Positions 42,411 to 54,409 of a stretch of DNA of 64,000 bases are shown here, in pieces. The DNA is from Axinella damicornis. Taxonomy: Eukaryota > Porifera > Demospongiae > Axinellida > Axinellidae. The notes below the pieces were generated by a model. That model saw only the letters and a list, made by a program, of their open reading frames with translations, was not told where the DNA came from and did not search any database. Each line of letters begins with the position of its first letter. Position 1 is the first letter of the stretch. The stretch is taken from positions 5,310,646 to 5,374,645 of the forward strand of contig OZ007514.1 in the NCBI GenBank assembly GCA_963931865.1, in the 5' to 3' direction. Both the position numbers and the translations under genes were made by a program.

Positions 42411-45400
42411 TAGCACGACCAAATCTATCGTTGCTACCTTGAAAGAGTCCAGTGTGGAGAGTCATGCTGCGAGTGAGCCGCCCAGTGATGCCCAAACTTG
42501 GTCCGAGGTGGTGAGAAGAAAGTCCCGTCCAAGTGGTAAGAAGGGTGAAATGGGTAGGCAAGCTAAGGGAGGTAGTGAGCAGGCAGGGGCCCTCTAAACA
42601 AAACTCGTAGTTCCCATCACTATGTGCCTCTTCCTGGGAAACGTAAGGTTTGGGGTACCAGAAAGGTGTCTTCCTCCATCACTGTCAAAAGCACTATCAC
42701 TGAATTAATCGGTGCCCAGGTTGCCATTGAGGTCAAAAGAAAATTCAAATCTGCCAATGGCAACAAGACTGTAAGGTGGTGGCACGTGCTTAGTGGGGAT
42801 GAGGAAACAATGGTCCTAATTGAGAAAGAATGGGGCAAGGTTAAGGCACAGACTTCTTGGAACATACAACCGTGCCTCTCATACTCAAGTTCCCAGGCAC
42901 CCGAGAATTCCGGCGTTGAATCTAACATCACTCCCTCTCAGCCTCCCTTAGTCACCCACAGCACCACTAGCACCAGTGCCTCCCCTCCCTCACTCCACCA
43001 ACAGCTAGGATCAACCAGCCTCAGGATTCAACCAGCTCGACAACGGCACAATGCGCTCAGCTCAGAACAGTAATTCTAGTAACAATACTACAGGAGTTGA
43101 CAATGGCAGAACAGATGGTGAGCATGTTTTTTTAGGACAATAGCCATCCCTTGGGGGGTGAAAGCTCTCGCCTTGCTACAGACAATGTGTTTGGTGTAGT
43201 GAATAATCAAATTCCAGAGATGGTGTTCCAGCTTTGTCTGTCCTCTACTACAATGCAAGAAGTATCCTTCCAAAAATAGATCTGTTGCGAGCAGAGGTCA
43301 TCGCTGCAAACTTCCCCTCTGTTGTTTGCATTGTAGAATCTTGGCTTTCAGAGGAAATAGAGGACAGTGAGGTATCTATTGATGACTATCAATTAATTCG
43401 ATTGGATAGAAACAGACATGGAGGAGGTGTACTCCTCTATATCCATAATTCATTAACCTGGGAGCCCGTGATCAAGGGTCCTAACGAACTGGAGCTCTTG
43501 GCTATTTCTATTAGTTCAACACACTCTTCTGTTAAGCATTGTATCTCAGTTTTGTATCGTCCTCCCTCTTCAGCAGTTACCTTTTTTGATAATCTTTGTA
43601 CAGCTATACAATCTATTTCGCCAAATCATTTTACTAGTTTTGTATTAATAGGAGATTTTAATATTAATTTTTGTAGTAGAGATCACCCCTATTTTTGTAA
43701 GCTAGATACTATTTTGCAGATGTTTTCTTTATCTCAAGTTGTGAACACTCACACTCACACGGCTCCCAGTGGCGAAACACCACTGATTGATCTAGCCCTT
43801 GTATCAAACCCCGATCTGGTCTTGGATTGCACAACAGTTTCCCCCCTTGAAATAGCAGATGTGCGGTCATATCATAATGGTGTGAAGCTGACCTTGAGAT
43901 GGAAACATAAGCATGCCAAGCAAGTTCAGCAGCAGCCGCGGACAATTTGGAGGTATGCAAATGCAGACTTTCAAAAGGCCAATCAAATGATCCAGGAAGT
44001 AGCCTGGGATAGATTGCTACCGGAAGACAATGTTGATGTGGCTGATGTAAACTGGCACAAAAAAGTGATGGATATCATGCATGCTTGCATTCCACAGCAA
44101 ACACTTAAAAAAAGGAGAAATTTACCATGGCTCTCTAAAAATGTCATTCGACTAATCAGGCAACGTATAATGCCACATTCCAGGCTAGCGCTGCAAAAAG
44201 ATCAGGCAGGCCTCATCTGGTTGATAAGTTTAAGAAACTGCGCAACCGGGTAGTCAGACTCTTGCGAAATGACAAAAAATCTCATTTGGAGCAACTCAAT
44301 GTTAGAGACAAGAGGAAGTTTTGAAAGGCTGTTAAGTTTCTGAACAGACAGCAATCCTCAATCCCTCCCCTCCATTACCAGGGTATTACAGCCAACTCAA
44401 GTCAAGAAAAGGCAACTGTACTCAACCAATTCCTTTCAACGTGCTCTAACACAGCTGTACCACCACTAAATAGAGAAGTATTGTCACAAGAAAGTTTATG
44501 TCCGGACAACCTTCTCTGCACACCAAGTGAAGTGCTCTCATACATCACATCTCTGGACCCTGGTAAAGCAAGTGGGGCAGATGGCTTGTCAGGCAGGGTG
44601 CTAAAAGGCATTGCTAACACTATTGCTCCTTCCCTTTCCAAGCTATTCAACATCTCTCTCAAGCTTGGTCGCTTTCCAAACATCTGGAAAACCTCTGCCA
44701 TTGTTCCAATTCCAAAAAACTCAAATCGCAAGGAGGCATCAAACTACAGACCAATTTCTTTACTAACCATAGTCAGTAAATTGCTTGAACGCCATGTCCA
44801 TCGATACATCACCATGTTTCTTAATGAGACCAACCCTTTGTCTAACAGACAGTGGGGGTTCCAAGTTGGCAGATCAACGGTTACAGCTTTACTGACTGTT
44901 ACGCATGATTGGTTTAAGGCACTAGAATCCAGGCAAATGTCTGTTCAGTGTTTTTTGACTTGAAAAAAGCCTTCGACTCCGTTCCCCATCAGCCTCTCAT
45001 GGACAAACTCCACAGTTATGGGTTAGATGGCAACACTCTAGCGTGGTTAAACAGTTACCTAACAAACAGGAGGCAACATTGTAGTTGATGGTGCTACATC
45101 CACCGAAACAGCTGTAGTTTCTGGAGTGCCACAGGGTTCCGTCCTCGGTCCCCTCCTTTTCCTCATCTATATTGATGACATAACATCCACTAGTTTCACT
45201 GAAGGGAGTACCCTCAATCTCTTTGCAGACGACATGCTTCTCTATAAGATTATAAAATCGCAGCAAGACCTTGACCAACTGCAGTCTGATATTAATAGAT
45301 ACAGGACTGGGTGAGTTCCAACCATCTCACCCTTAATCCTACAAAGTGCAAATCCATGTTTATCTCGAGGAAACGGAATTCCATCCAGCCTTTGTCTCTC

Positions 45401-46125
45401 CATCTAAGTGGTGTCCCACTTGAACAGGTGGAGAGTTTTAAATATCTTGGTGTCTTTCATCAGATATGTCATGGTCAACCCATATCGACTCTGTCTGCTC
45501 GAAAGCTAGGAAACTTGTGGGGCTGCTCTACAGAAGGTTTTCTGCAGAGGTTGATAGCCACTCTCTACTTGAAATGTATAAGCTACTAGTCAGACCGCAC
45601 TTAGAGTAGGCTGCTCCAGTTTGGAGTCCTCACCTTATTAAGGACACTAACAATCTTGAAAATGTCCAGAAGTTTGCCTTGAGAATGTGCCACAAGAACT
45701 GGCATGCCGGTTACCAGGAATTACTGGATCTATCTACATTGCCCACACTTGAGAATAGGAGATTACACTTGAAGTTATGTACACTTTATAAGATTATTTA
45801 TGGATACTTTTATTTCCCACCCAATGTTTTTATACCTAAGCCAACGGTAGACTCCCTTATGATACACCCCTCCTGTACCAACCTCCTGTTCGCACCAATT
45901 CATTTCAGTCATCTTTTGTACCTAGTACCATCTCTGTTTGGAACAATCTTCCCCAAACCTCCCTCTCTGCACCAAATGTTACTACATTTAAACTACACAT
46001 TGCACCCTTTTTCTTGTAACTAAGTACATGTATTTGCATATCTTTACTTAGCCTGTTTGTATATAGGGTACATCACAGCTATTATGTATCCCTTTGCATT
46101 GCATAAAACTGTTATAGAAAAAAAA
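42411..46125 (+). pseudogene. CR1-like LINE-2, 5'-truncated and frameshifted
   Basis: ORF1 remains from about 42412 (TWSEVVRRKS, then KRKVWGTRKV and KTVRWWHVLSG to 43073); the PHD finger is missing. An ORF2 frame with ATG at 43051 overlaps the end of ORF1 but soon meets TAG (43138). The endonuclease part is open at 43234-44253 (LYYNARSI, VESWL, YRPP, IGDFNINF). The reverse transcriptase is broken into pieces: 44481-44963 with ASGADG, the FDLKKAFDS region near 44957, 45126-45314 with PQGSVLGP and FADD, 45311-45589 and 45679-46023. The 3' end has TATGTATCCCTTTGCATTGC and an A tract. It is a relative of LINE-1 and a closer one of the fragment at 39357. Confidence 0.9.
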
Positions 46126-46424
46126 AAAAGTTCATCATCCAGTCGACTAAGTTAGTGCTCCAGATGCTCTACACAACTCCACTCAGCCAGTAATATTTAG
46201 ACTCATTTTCAAAATGGGATATATAGGCAACAACCGGGCTTGGAATATCAGGTGTGGATTGTGAAAGTGTGTGTAACTTATGGTATTCTGGTATGGAAGC
46301 CACATAGATGAAGAAATGAGCCTGGGAACGAGGCTACAGGCCCAAGGTCAAGGTGTTTGAGGTCAGTTTGGTCAATTAGCAATAGTTGTGATGGCACTTG
46401 GAAAACCTACTTGGCCATACAAGG
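46126..46424. other. No gene; half hairpin element
   Basis: GAGCCTGGGAACGAGGCTAC at 46318-46337 is a half-copy of the hairpin family. Nothing else is supported. Confidence 0.4.
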
Positions 46425-49132
46425 CAGTCGTTAGGCCAGCGGTCCAAATAATTGGAATTTAAAGCAAGAACAGGAAGTGCCCGGGAAGCTTCATTCCAAT
46501 GTGTAATTAGTATGCCGCTTACTTCCTGCCTTTTCCAACAGACAGCTCTCTCCAGCACCTATATATCGTCGGATAGCCCGAAAAAATCTCTACAAAATAT
46601 GTGGAAAGTGGCGTTCAATTGTACCGGAAAGGTTTCGCGCTACGCTAGATCAAAGCAAGCCCAAAACATTGCACATTGCGTACGTTCACATGTCTTGTTG
46701 ACAAAGAATGGAGACTGACACGAGCTCAGGATGCTGGAAGAAGGTAAAAAGTAGGTCACCAATGGTATTACCCTAGCTGGGTAGCTTGGCTACATCTTGA
46801 GAGTTTAATGTGCTAGTGCCTGTTGTATCATATATAAGCAGATTCCAGGCTAGGCATGCTCAGGGGCTGGGGTACATTCACAACATGCAATTTGCTACTT
46901 TCCAGCCCTCCCATCTTCTCTCCATACCTGTGTGTAGGTCTGACATACCCAGGCAATAGATTGGTTTGACGGCTGTAATGCACCTACTCCTATGGCCCTG
47001 TATCTACACCCATGTACACAAGCTATTTCGTAATCTCAAGTGCTGAAATTTTGGCAAGGTATTGGAGGTCCAGATCCCCCCCCCCCGGATATGTGGTCCT
47101 AGGACCGTCAGGAGGACAGGATGTCCCCCACCCTAATCGAGGTGGTGGAAAGATGGTTCGTCAGAGACTGGGGTATCTAACCACTTCCTCTAAGAACCAG
47201 CACTGCATTATTCAGTGCAAGCCAGTGTGCAAGCAGGCTAGTTTCGAGGGGGAACAGCCACATATGATAGCATAGCTAGGCCAGCTGGTGCTAAGGGGAA
47301 CGTGCACATCACCCCAGGGACGTACCACATACCCCAGGGTGGCTGTAGTGGGACATCATGGAGGGCACTCTTCTGAAAGTGCAGAGCAACATTCCCAACA
47401 ATCACTCATTGCCATCATCATTGGGAACAATGCATTTGCTGATTTTAATTCACTTGTAGGTTACGTGGAGGAAACTGTTCAGGGTGCGTTGAAGGAGAAA
47501 AGCAGTAAAACCATTTACAAAATGACAAGTCTACACACGTCATCTTGTCCTACTGCCCTGAGAACCTGATGCCGGGTGTATAGACCCGTTGCAGCTGACG
47601 TCATCAATTCGAGAATACGACACCAACATGGCCGGCTATTTAGCAGATAGATAGCAGCTTCTATGGCAATCTCGGTAAACACAATCATGCACCAACAATG
47701 CTTCTAGTATATATGTGTTGAATCGGATGAAGTTGGTTTAGACTCAAGCGTAAACAGATGCAATAGTTGACCCTCTAGTGAACAGTTGTGACCTAGTCTA
47801 ACAAGCTAGCCCTTCGCTTTCTCCAGCGCGCGATCGCTTTCAGTATGCGCGCGCGGAGAAGTAAGGTCTAGAAACTTTGGACCACTTTACTCGGTACGAA
47901 AGAATGCAATTAATCTTACTTCACGTCCGTTTACGTCATAATATTCCAATTAGTGCAACTGCAGTCAGTCGATTCTGGCCCGCTAACCTCGTTGACTGTT
48001 TGTACTTCTGTCTGTTTGGTCGTTGTGCAGGAGAACAGCAATCGCAGGCAACTTCAGACAGTCCTCAACGCTTGTACCGAGCGATTTGAAAGATCACCAC
48101 GTGACAGCTGCAATCTGATTGGCTCTACCCGATTTCGAGTAGAGCCCAAGCAAAGTGGTCCAAAGTTTCTAGACCCTCTTTTTCCCCGTGCGGTCACGTG
48201 AGTCGATCCGTGCTGGGGAAAATTCGAGGGGCTAGCCCGCTAGACTAAGTTGTGACCTGGGCTAGTAAACAACTGAGGGACCAGGATCAGTTACAGTACA
48301 GGGGGACTGCTAACAGTACCATGGCTGGTCCCAGGGGGACCATATGGAGCACACTGTTCGGTAAGGGAGGGACCACCAACTCCGATGCATACTGTTCTCC
48401 ACCAGCTAGATCCTCCTGTCCCTGTGCTATTTCCACCTCAACCAGATCTGAAATACCTAAACTAGTCTTTCAGGATGAGAGGACTGTAAACAGCAATGGC
48501 TCCATGCATGTTGTGCATGTATCCCCCCAGCCGGGGCCCCTAGCCTGGAATCTGCTTATTATGTATGATACAACAGGCACTAGCACAACTCTCAAGATGT
48601 AGCCAAGCTACCCAGCTACCATTGGTGACCTACTTTTTACCTTCTTCCAGCATCCTGAGCTCGTGTCAGTCTCCATTCTTTGTCAACAAGACGTGTGAAC
48701 GTGCGCAATGTGCAAATTATGTTTTGGGCTTACTTTGATCTCGCGTAGCGCGAAACCTTTCCGGTACAAAACGCCACTTTGCTTTCCACATATTTTGTAG
48801 GGATTTTTTCGGGCTATTCGACGATATATAGGTCGTCAATGACAAAACAAAATGTACCCGATTTATGTGCGGGGGTGTCGATCGAGTCGCGCGCGACGAT
48901 GTTGACAGAAGCCGCTCCTGCGACGCCTAGCCTCACCTGCTGCCGAACAAAAGTAGATTTTCGTGAAGCACAGGTGCCATTGTATAAAAACGGGCGCAAG
49001 TCCGGCTTGAATCTGCCATGGCTGGAGAGAGCTGTCTGTTGGAAAAGGCAGGAAGTAAGCGGCATACTAATTACACATTGGAATGAAGCTTCCCGGGCAC
49101 TTCCTGTTCTTGCACCGCTGGCCTAACGACTG
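46425..49132. mobile_element. Foldback element FB4 (2.7 kb)
   Basis: Ends CAGTCGTTAGGCCAGCGGT are inverted at 46425 and 49132, with AAGG on both sides as a possible short target duplication. Arms are 46425-~46860 and ~48545-49132; the right arm holds about 170 bp that the left arm has lost. The centre contains unique DNA with G- and C-runs and a nested element at 47794-48247. The CAG start resembles hAT termini, but an 8-bp duplication is not seen. No transposase is visible. Confidence 0.8.
47794..48247. mobile_element. Nested MITE with 10-bp target duplication (Mutator-like)
   Basis: It is flanked by AGTTGTGACC at 47784-47793 and 48248-48257. TIRs TAGTCTAACAAGCTAGCCC and TAGTCTAGCGGGCTAGCCC are imperfect. 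A second inverted pair (GGTCTAGAAACTTTGGACCAC) lies inside. Length is 454 bp. A 9-11 bp duplication is characteristic of the Mutator superfamily. Confidence 0.8.
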
Positions 49133-49179
49133 AAGGGTTTGAGCTATGTCATTAAAATGCACGATTGTATGCAAAGCCG

Positions 49180-50344
49180 TATCACTGTAAAAATTAATTG
49201 GTTGTTTTAACCACTGAGTGGTTACCTTGGGTGCAGACAGGCTGGAGACAGTGGTTATAGGAGGTTTACTCAATTGGGGTTAGGGTAATTGCATAAGACA
49301 ACCTGCAAACGCAACTGGCCCAGATCATATCACTGACAATCTTGGAACATCAGCAGGCTACAACTGGTTGTCATGGAAATGTCATGCCCTTGTTGGCAGC
49401 AGAGTTCTGCAACCAGGGTAACCACTCTGTGGCTAAAACAACTGATTTGTTTTTGCAGTGATAATATTTAGATAATATAATCTATACTGGCCCAGATCAT
49501 ATCACTGACAATCTTGGAACATCAGCAGGCTACAACTGGTTGTCATGGAAATGTCATGCCCTTGTTGGCAGCAGAGTTCTGCAACCAGGGTAACCACTCT
49601 GTGGCTAAAACAACTGATTTGTTTTTGCAGTGATAATATTTAGATAATATAATCTATACTGGCCCAGATCATATCACTGACAATCTTGGAACATCAGCAG
49701 GCTACAACTGGTTGTCATGGAAATGTCATGCCATTGTTGGCAGCAGAGTTCTGCAACCAGGGTAACCACTCTGTGGCTAAAACAACTGATTTGTTTTTGC
49801 AGTGATAATATTTAGATAATATAATCTATACTGGCCCAGATCATATCACTGACAATCTTGGAACATCAGCAGGCTACAACTGGTTGTCATGGAAATGTCA
49901 TGCCATTGTTGGCAGCAGAGTTCTGCAACCAGGGTAACCACTCTGTGGCTAAAACAACTGATTTGTTTATGCAGTGATAATATTTAGATAATATAATCTA
50001 TACTGGCCCAGATCATATCACTGACAATCTTGGAACATCAGCAGGCTACAACTGGTTGTCATGGAAATGTCATGCCATTGTTGGCAGCAGAGTTCTGCAA
50101 CCAGGGTAACCACTCTGTGGCTAAAACAACTGATTTGTTTTTGCAGTGATAATATTTAGATAATATAATCTATACTGGCCCAGATCATATCACTGACAAT
50201 CTTGGAACATCAGCAGGCTACAACTGGTTGTCATGGAAATGTCATGCCATTGTTGGCAGCAGAGTTCTGCAACCAGGGTAACCACTCTGTGGCTAAAACA
50301 ACTGATTTGTTTTTGCAGTGATAATATTTAGATAATATAATCTA
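49180..50344. repeat. Six 172-bp tandem repeats derived from a MITE
   Basis: GGCCCAGATCATATCACTGAC starts units at 49317, 49489, 49661, 49833, 50005 and 50177, an exact 172-bp spacing with very few changes. Each unit ends in GGTAACCACTCTGTGGCTAAA and TTTGTTTTTGCAGTGATA. That is the inverse of the single-copy sequence at 49180-49237 (TATCACTGTAAAAATT.., ACCACTGAGTGGTTACC). The array is thus a TIR element whose right side has been amplified. It ends 47 bases before the ATG of the NHL gene. Confidence 0.9.
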
Positions 50345-50390
50345 GTGCAGTCAAATTCCTGAGTTCTGGCTAAAGCAGCACTGGTCGACC

Positions 50391-52625
50391 ATGAGTGGCA
50401 GAGGCGGGAGTGGATGGCTGATACTTGTTCTTGTGTTACCAAATATATTGATCCAGGCCCAGACAGGATGCTTCCAAGAGCAGTATGTCATGGATGAGTC
50501 ATTTGCAGAAGAGATTTCATTTGCAAATGTTTCAGATATCACTATAAATGTGCAACAGCAGCAGGTACTTGTTCTCCAACGCTCACATCCACCGGTCACA
50601 GTGTGGAGTGTAAATGGTACATTCCTCTTTGCTTGGAGCACCAAAGACATCGGCTACCCGCACTCGATAACCTTGAATGGTTCCGATCCTGCAGATGCCA
50701 CAGTGTGGATAACAGATATGTATGACCACTGCGTCAAGGAATTTACTTACCATGGTCAATACATCCGAAGCATTGGTCAGTGTGGGCAATATACAAATGG
50801 TTCGGGTCTTTATCCCCCTCAGTTTGGAAGGGTGACAGGCATTGCCTTCAATTCAAATGGATACTACTATGTAACTGATGGTGATGTTGGAGGACTCAAC
50901 AATCGTGTACTAGTGTTTGACCAAAACACCCACCTAGTGGATGTCTGGAACAAAGAAAACAAACCAGGTGCAGGACCTCTTCAATTCAATCTACCCCACA
51001 GTGTCATTATCGACAGATGTGACCGTGTCTGGGTTGTTGACACTCAAAATTACCGTATTCAAATCATCAATGACAATGGGACTTACATTGGTCAGTGGAA
51101 CTGTTTTGAAAAGTCACTGATCTACGGCATTGACTTTAGCTATGAGAAGCAGTCAAGTTCTGTTGTTCTGACCGCCATGACTGCTAATGGAAACCCAGAA
51201 ATTCTCTTCATTCCATTCAATGGATATAACTGTGCACAGTTACATGAATATGGAATATGCGTTATCAAGAGAAGATTAGTGCTGAAGAACAACCGACTAT
51301 ACCCTGCAAACATGCACATGGATACTACAGAAATGCTACACTCTGTAGCATTTGACAGTGATGAAGATTTGCTGTTTCTTGCTGAGCTTCCAGGGCCCAT
51401 ACCGCCACTGAAGTTTCACACAGTTCCAGCACCTCCAGTAAGCAACATGACTGAATGTTTTGGGCTCACTAACCCACCTCCATGGCCAGGACATTGGAGT
51501 GCTACAGCCCTGCTTACACCATTTCATGCCAGTGACTTACAAACTGCCAATGTAGAGTACAGTTCTGAAGTTGGAGCTATGTATATTGCATTACGCAATC
51601 CGAATGGCATAAAGGAGTACCTCAACATAGGAAATGAGACGTATATCTTACAGAACACTAGCTGCTTGGGACCTTACAATTTTGGATGGGTTACACCACC
51701 CAGGGAATGGCTTTCTTCTCACAAGTGTGAATGCAAAGGGTCACTCGATATCTCTGGTGTACAAACAAAGGCTTGGAGATGCCCTGCATATAAAACTGTA
51801 GACTGGTATTGGTTCCGGGAAGATGACAACAACACATGGAGGATGTTCTTTGATAACCAGACTAACCCTAGCCAGCTTCCAGTTCTGGGTGAGTTTGCAA
51901 TTGTACACTTTGCATCTCATGGAACCAGTAATGACATTCTGAAGACAGCCTATAAAGCCTGTATGAAAGAAGCCAAACTTAAGATTCCGAGTCACCAGGT
52001 TTCTTCAGACAACCGAGGAATTCCATCATCCTTGAAAGGATTCTCTTACAGTGGATGTGCTGATATGACCACTCTTCCAAGTTGGCCTCAACACTTCTAC
52101 ATGACAGTTACAATGCTACCAGTACTTCCTGGCCTTGAAAACCCCCTGCCAACTTCAGTCGTATATGACTGGCAGAGACAGTCACAGCGCACCAAAATGT
52201 GTGAGCCATCTCTAATCTACAATGCCTATTCGATTATCAACAATACATACATTCTAAACCAGGACCTTAGTAACGGGACAATCGAGTGCCTTTCTGATCT
52301 TAAATTTGGGCCAGTCAAACCTAACTGGATGACTCTAGACAACTGCAAATGCATGGGAACCATTACAGACAATTTTGCTCTTAGCCCCTGGCACCGCACG
52401 ACCATAGTAACCTGTCCACTGATAGGAGATCGGGTATTCTGGGCATGGTTCACCAATGATACAGGCTACAGTCCACTGATGTTTGCCGAGACACTCACTC
52501 CTCCAGATGAAGGTACTGGACTGGCAATGGCAGATTACCATGATTTTTACTCGAAAGATATCCTGATCGATCTGCATGACTTTGAAGTGCCTTTGAAATG
52601 TCTCCACAACATCATGCAATTATAA
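50391..52625 (+). CDS. Secreted NHL-type beta-propeller protein with a duplicated C-terminal domain
   Basis: One open exon of 744 residues. A signal peptide is likely (hydrophobic WLILVLVLPNILI at 9-21). Residues about 50-330 hold NHL-like blades, for example PHSITLNGSD, TVWITDMYDHCVKEF, PHSVIIDRCDRVWVVDTQN and YRIQIINDNGTYIGQW. These recall the propeller of peptidyl-amidoglycolate lyase and other NHL proteins. Residues about 387-511 and 589-721 are two diverged copies of an unrecognised ~125-residue domain with a CxCxG motif (446, 651), W-W-x-W-F-like strings and several cysteines. About a dozen N-glycosylation sequons fit an extracellular protein. Function is unknown. Pieces of a paralogue lie scattered at 23.8-25.2 kb, and the minus-strand CDIPT-type terminal exon follows convergently. 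Confidence 0.85.
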   Translation: MSGRGGSGWLILVLVLPNILIQAQTGCFQEQYVMDESFAEEISFANVSDITINVQQQQVLVLQRSHPPVTVWSVNGTFLFAWSTKDIGYPHSITLNGSDPADATVWITDMYDHCVKEFTYHGQYIRSIGQCGQYTNGSGLYPPQFGRVTGIAFNSNGYYYVTDGDVGGLNNRVLVFDQNTHLVDVWNKENKPGAGPLQFNLPHSVIIDRCDRVWVVDTQNYRIQIINDNGTYIGQWNCFEKSLIYGIDFSYEKQSSSVVLTAMTANGNPEILFIPFNGYNCAQLHEYGICVIKRRLVLKNNRLYPANMHMDTTEMLHSVAFDSDEDLLFLAELPGPIPPLKFHTVPAPPVSNMTECFGLTNPPPWPGHWSATALLTPFHASDLQTANVEYSSEVGAMYIALRNPNGIKEYLNIGNETYILQNTSCLGPYNFGWVTPPREWLSSHKCECKGSLDISGVQTKAWRCPAYKTVDWYWFREDDNNTWRMFFDNQTNPSQLPVLGEFAIVHFASHGTSNDILKTAYKACMKEAKLKIPSHQVSSDNRGIPSSLKGFSYSGCADMTTLPSWPQHFYMTVTMLPVLPGLENPLPTSVVYDWQRQSQRTKMCEPSLIYNAYSIINNTYILNQDLSNGTIECLSDLKFGPVKPNWMTLDNCKCMGTITDNFALSPWHRTTIVTCPLIGDRVFWAWFTNDTGYSPLMFAETLTPPDEGTGLAMADYHDFYSKDILIDLHDFEVPLKCLHNIMQL

Positions 52626-52849
52626 CTTTGCGTATCATGTTACAAATACTAGTAGACATGGCAACTGAATATTCAATTGGTATGTACGCTGTATGCATGT
52701 ATAGGACACATAATTGCACTAGCACATTCATATTGCAATTTTCAATGGTATAATTATATACTCTTCATCTATAGAGTACAGCTCAGAAGTCATCATCATT
52801 CAGTATTGAGGGTATGTAATATGCTATCATTCGATCACAAAGTTAGTAA
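52626..52849. other. 3' flank of the NHL gene
   Basis: The sequence is shared with 24780-24860 and 25540-25718. No clear AATAAA is seen close to the stop. Confidence 0.5.
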
Positions 52850-53007
52850 CTACTTGGCTTGAGATCGTTCCGCTACATCCACTTCTGCAATCCCTTGGCA
52901 ACCAACTTTGAGGATAAGGATGTTGATGGGAACTTTGATGACGACCAGGGGAAAGAGTATCACGGCACAAATTTGCCACAACCCTGCCGCATATCCTAAC
53001 AGAGAGA
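52850..53007 (-). CDS. Terminal CDIPT-type exon, second copy
   Basis: Same acceptor, length (158 nt) and phase as 25719-25876, and a peptide differing at only a few residues (GLWQICAVILFPLVVIKVPI, IAEVDVAERSQAK). I find no exons 1-4 further upstream on this strand in the window, so this copy may be an orphan. It is convergent with the intact NHL gene. Confidence 0.6.
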
Positions 53008-53039
53008 CTGACAAGAGAAACAAAGAGATGTTATAGCCT

Positions 53040-54409
53040 GTTGCGTGGGTGGATCAAAGCTACTGGCAGGGCAATATGCCATATAGTAACCACACAGCAG
53101 GGCAATAACAAGTTACTGCCCTAATGACCATCACTAGCTTCACCAGTCATTTGTTACTGCAGATTACATAACAACTGCTTGAGGGCTCCAAAGCCATCTA
53201 CTGTGGATGTGCAAGGGTGCATAGGAAGCCATTGGGCTATAAATCAGTTACTAAGTAGTAAGAAGTGCATGCAGAATTTTTGAAATATTTGTGGGACTCA
53301 ATCGGACCAGGTAAATGGTGTTAAAATAGTCATCAAGGGCACATAAAAGGCATGAAGGAAACTTTTTTGATACATGTAGCTTAGTCCTTTACAAATTAAT
53401 CAGCTGTTGTGATTGAGAAAAACGGCTAATGCTGCTTTGTGGTGAACTGAATAGCTTGTTTTGGTACGGCTATTCAGCGTATTTGTAAAAGCTTCCATCA
53501 TAACAGCAGGAGCGTATGAGCCGCCGAAGGAGCGTTGAACTCCCAATGCCAGCCCTAGGACATGTTATATTCCTTCACACCTCCAAAATTAAACCTTATA
53601 TGGCAAGAGGCCATTATGTATGCAGTTGTAAGGATTTGTGTGAAACCCAGCTAAGAGGTGTGAAATACAAATTGGCCTTTGTGCAGCCATAGAGCTAACT
53701 GGCTTAAGTGGTACTGCAAAGGTCTTCCATATACGGTATAAACCAAACGGTGAGGTAATACATGTCTTCACTAGTTCAACGCTCCTTTGCCGCCTTCGGC
53801 GGCTCATGCGCTCCATAACAGCGCACCTCCAGCTCAGAATCAAGCTGCTCATGCTCTTCGTACTAGAGATTTATTTATTTTTTTGTGGTTAATAGTTAGT
53901 TAGTGGTTAGTTGGGACAATAACCAGTTCCAGTGACAACTAAGGTCCATGCTCTATGTCGAGTAAGTTTTGTTGTACTGGATTGATTTCTATGCGCGAGA
54001 AAATTTAATTTGATGTTCAAAATAACCCATAGCAGCGACTATCCCATAACCTTAAACCACGGGCATGGGAGCTATAGTGCACTCATGCAATAACCAATTA
54101 GAGCCCTCGGGCTCTAATTGCTTATTGCATTCGTGCATTATAAAATCCTTTGTTGGTGTGGTTTATATACCCTGTACTATCAAACTCATCAGGGACATGT
54201 TTCAGGAAACACAGGCCATGGATGGTAAAGTGGAAGTTAAACACATTTTTGTCTCAACACGGGAGTGCCGAGACACAGTGCTGGATGCGTAGGTATGTAC
54301 GTGGTGGTGGTGGTACATACATGTATGTATCATTCGCAATGCGCACGCACAAACTGCTCCTCACTCTTAATTTGGGTGTCAAATGCATATATATATATAT
54401 AGCCTTCAA
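53040..54409. other. No gene; paired short hairpin elements
   Basis: AACGCTCCTTTGCCGCC..GGCGGCTCATGCGCTCC is at 53778-53822, and its inverse at 53512-53555, the two in opposite orientation about 220 bp apart. A CTCTAATTGSTTATTGCAT hairpin is at about 54083-54130. No coding sequence is supported. Confidence 0.5.

Noticed and set aside
49317..50344. CRISPR or satellite centromere repeat
   Set aside because: Units are contiguous with no spacers and derive from a local TIR element; only six copies.
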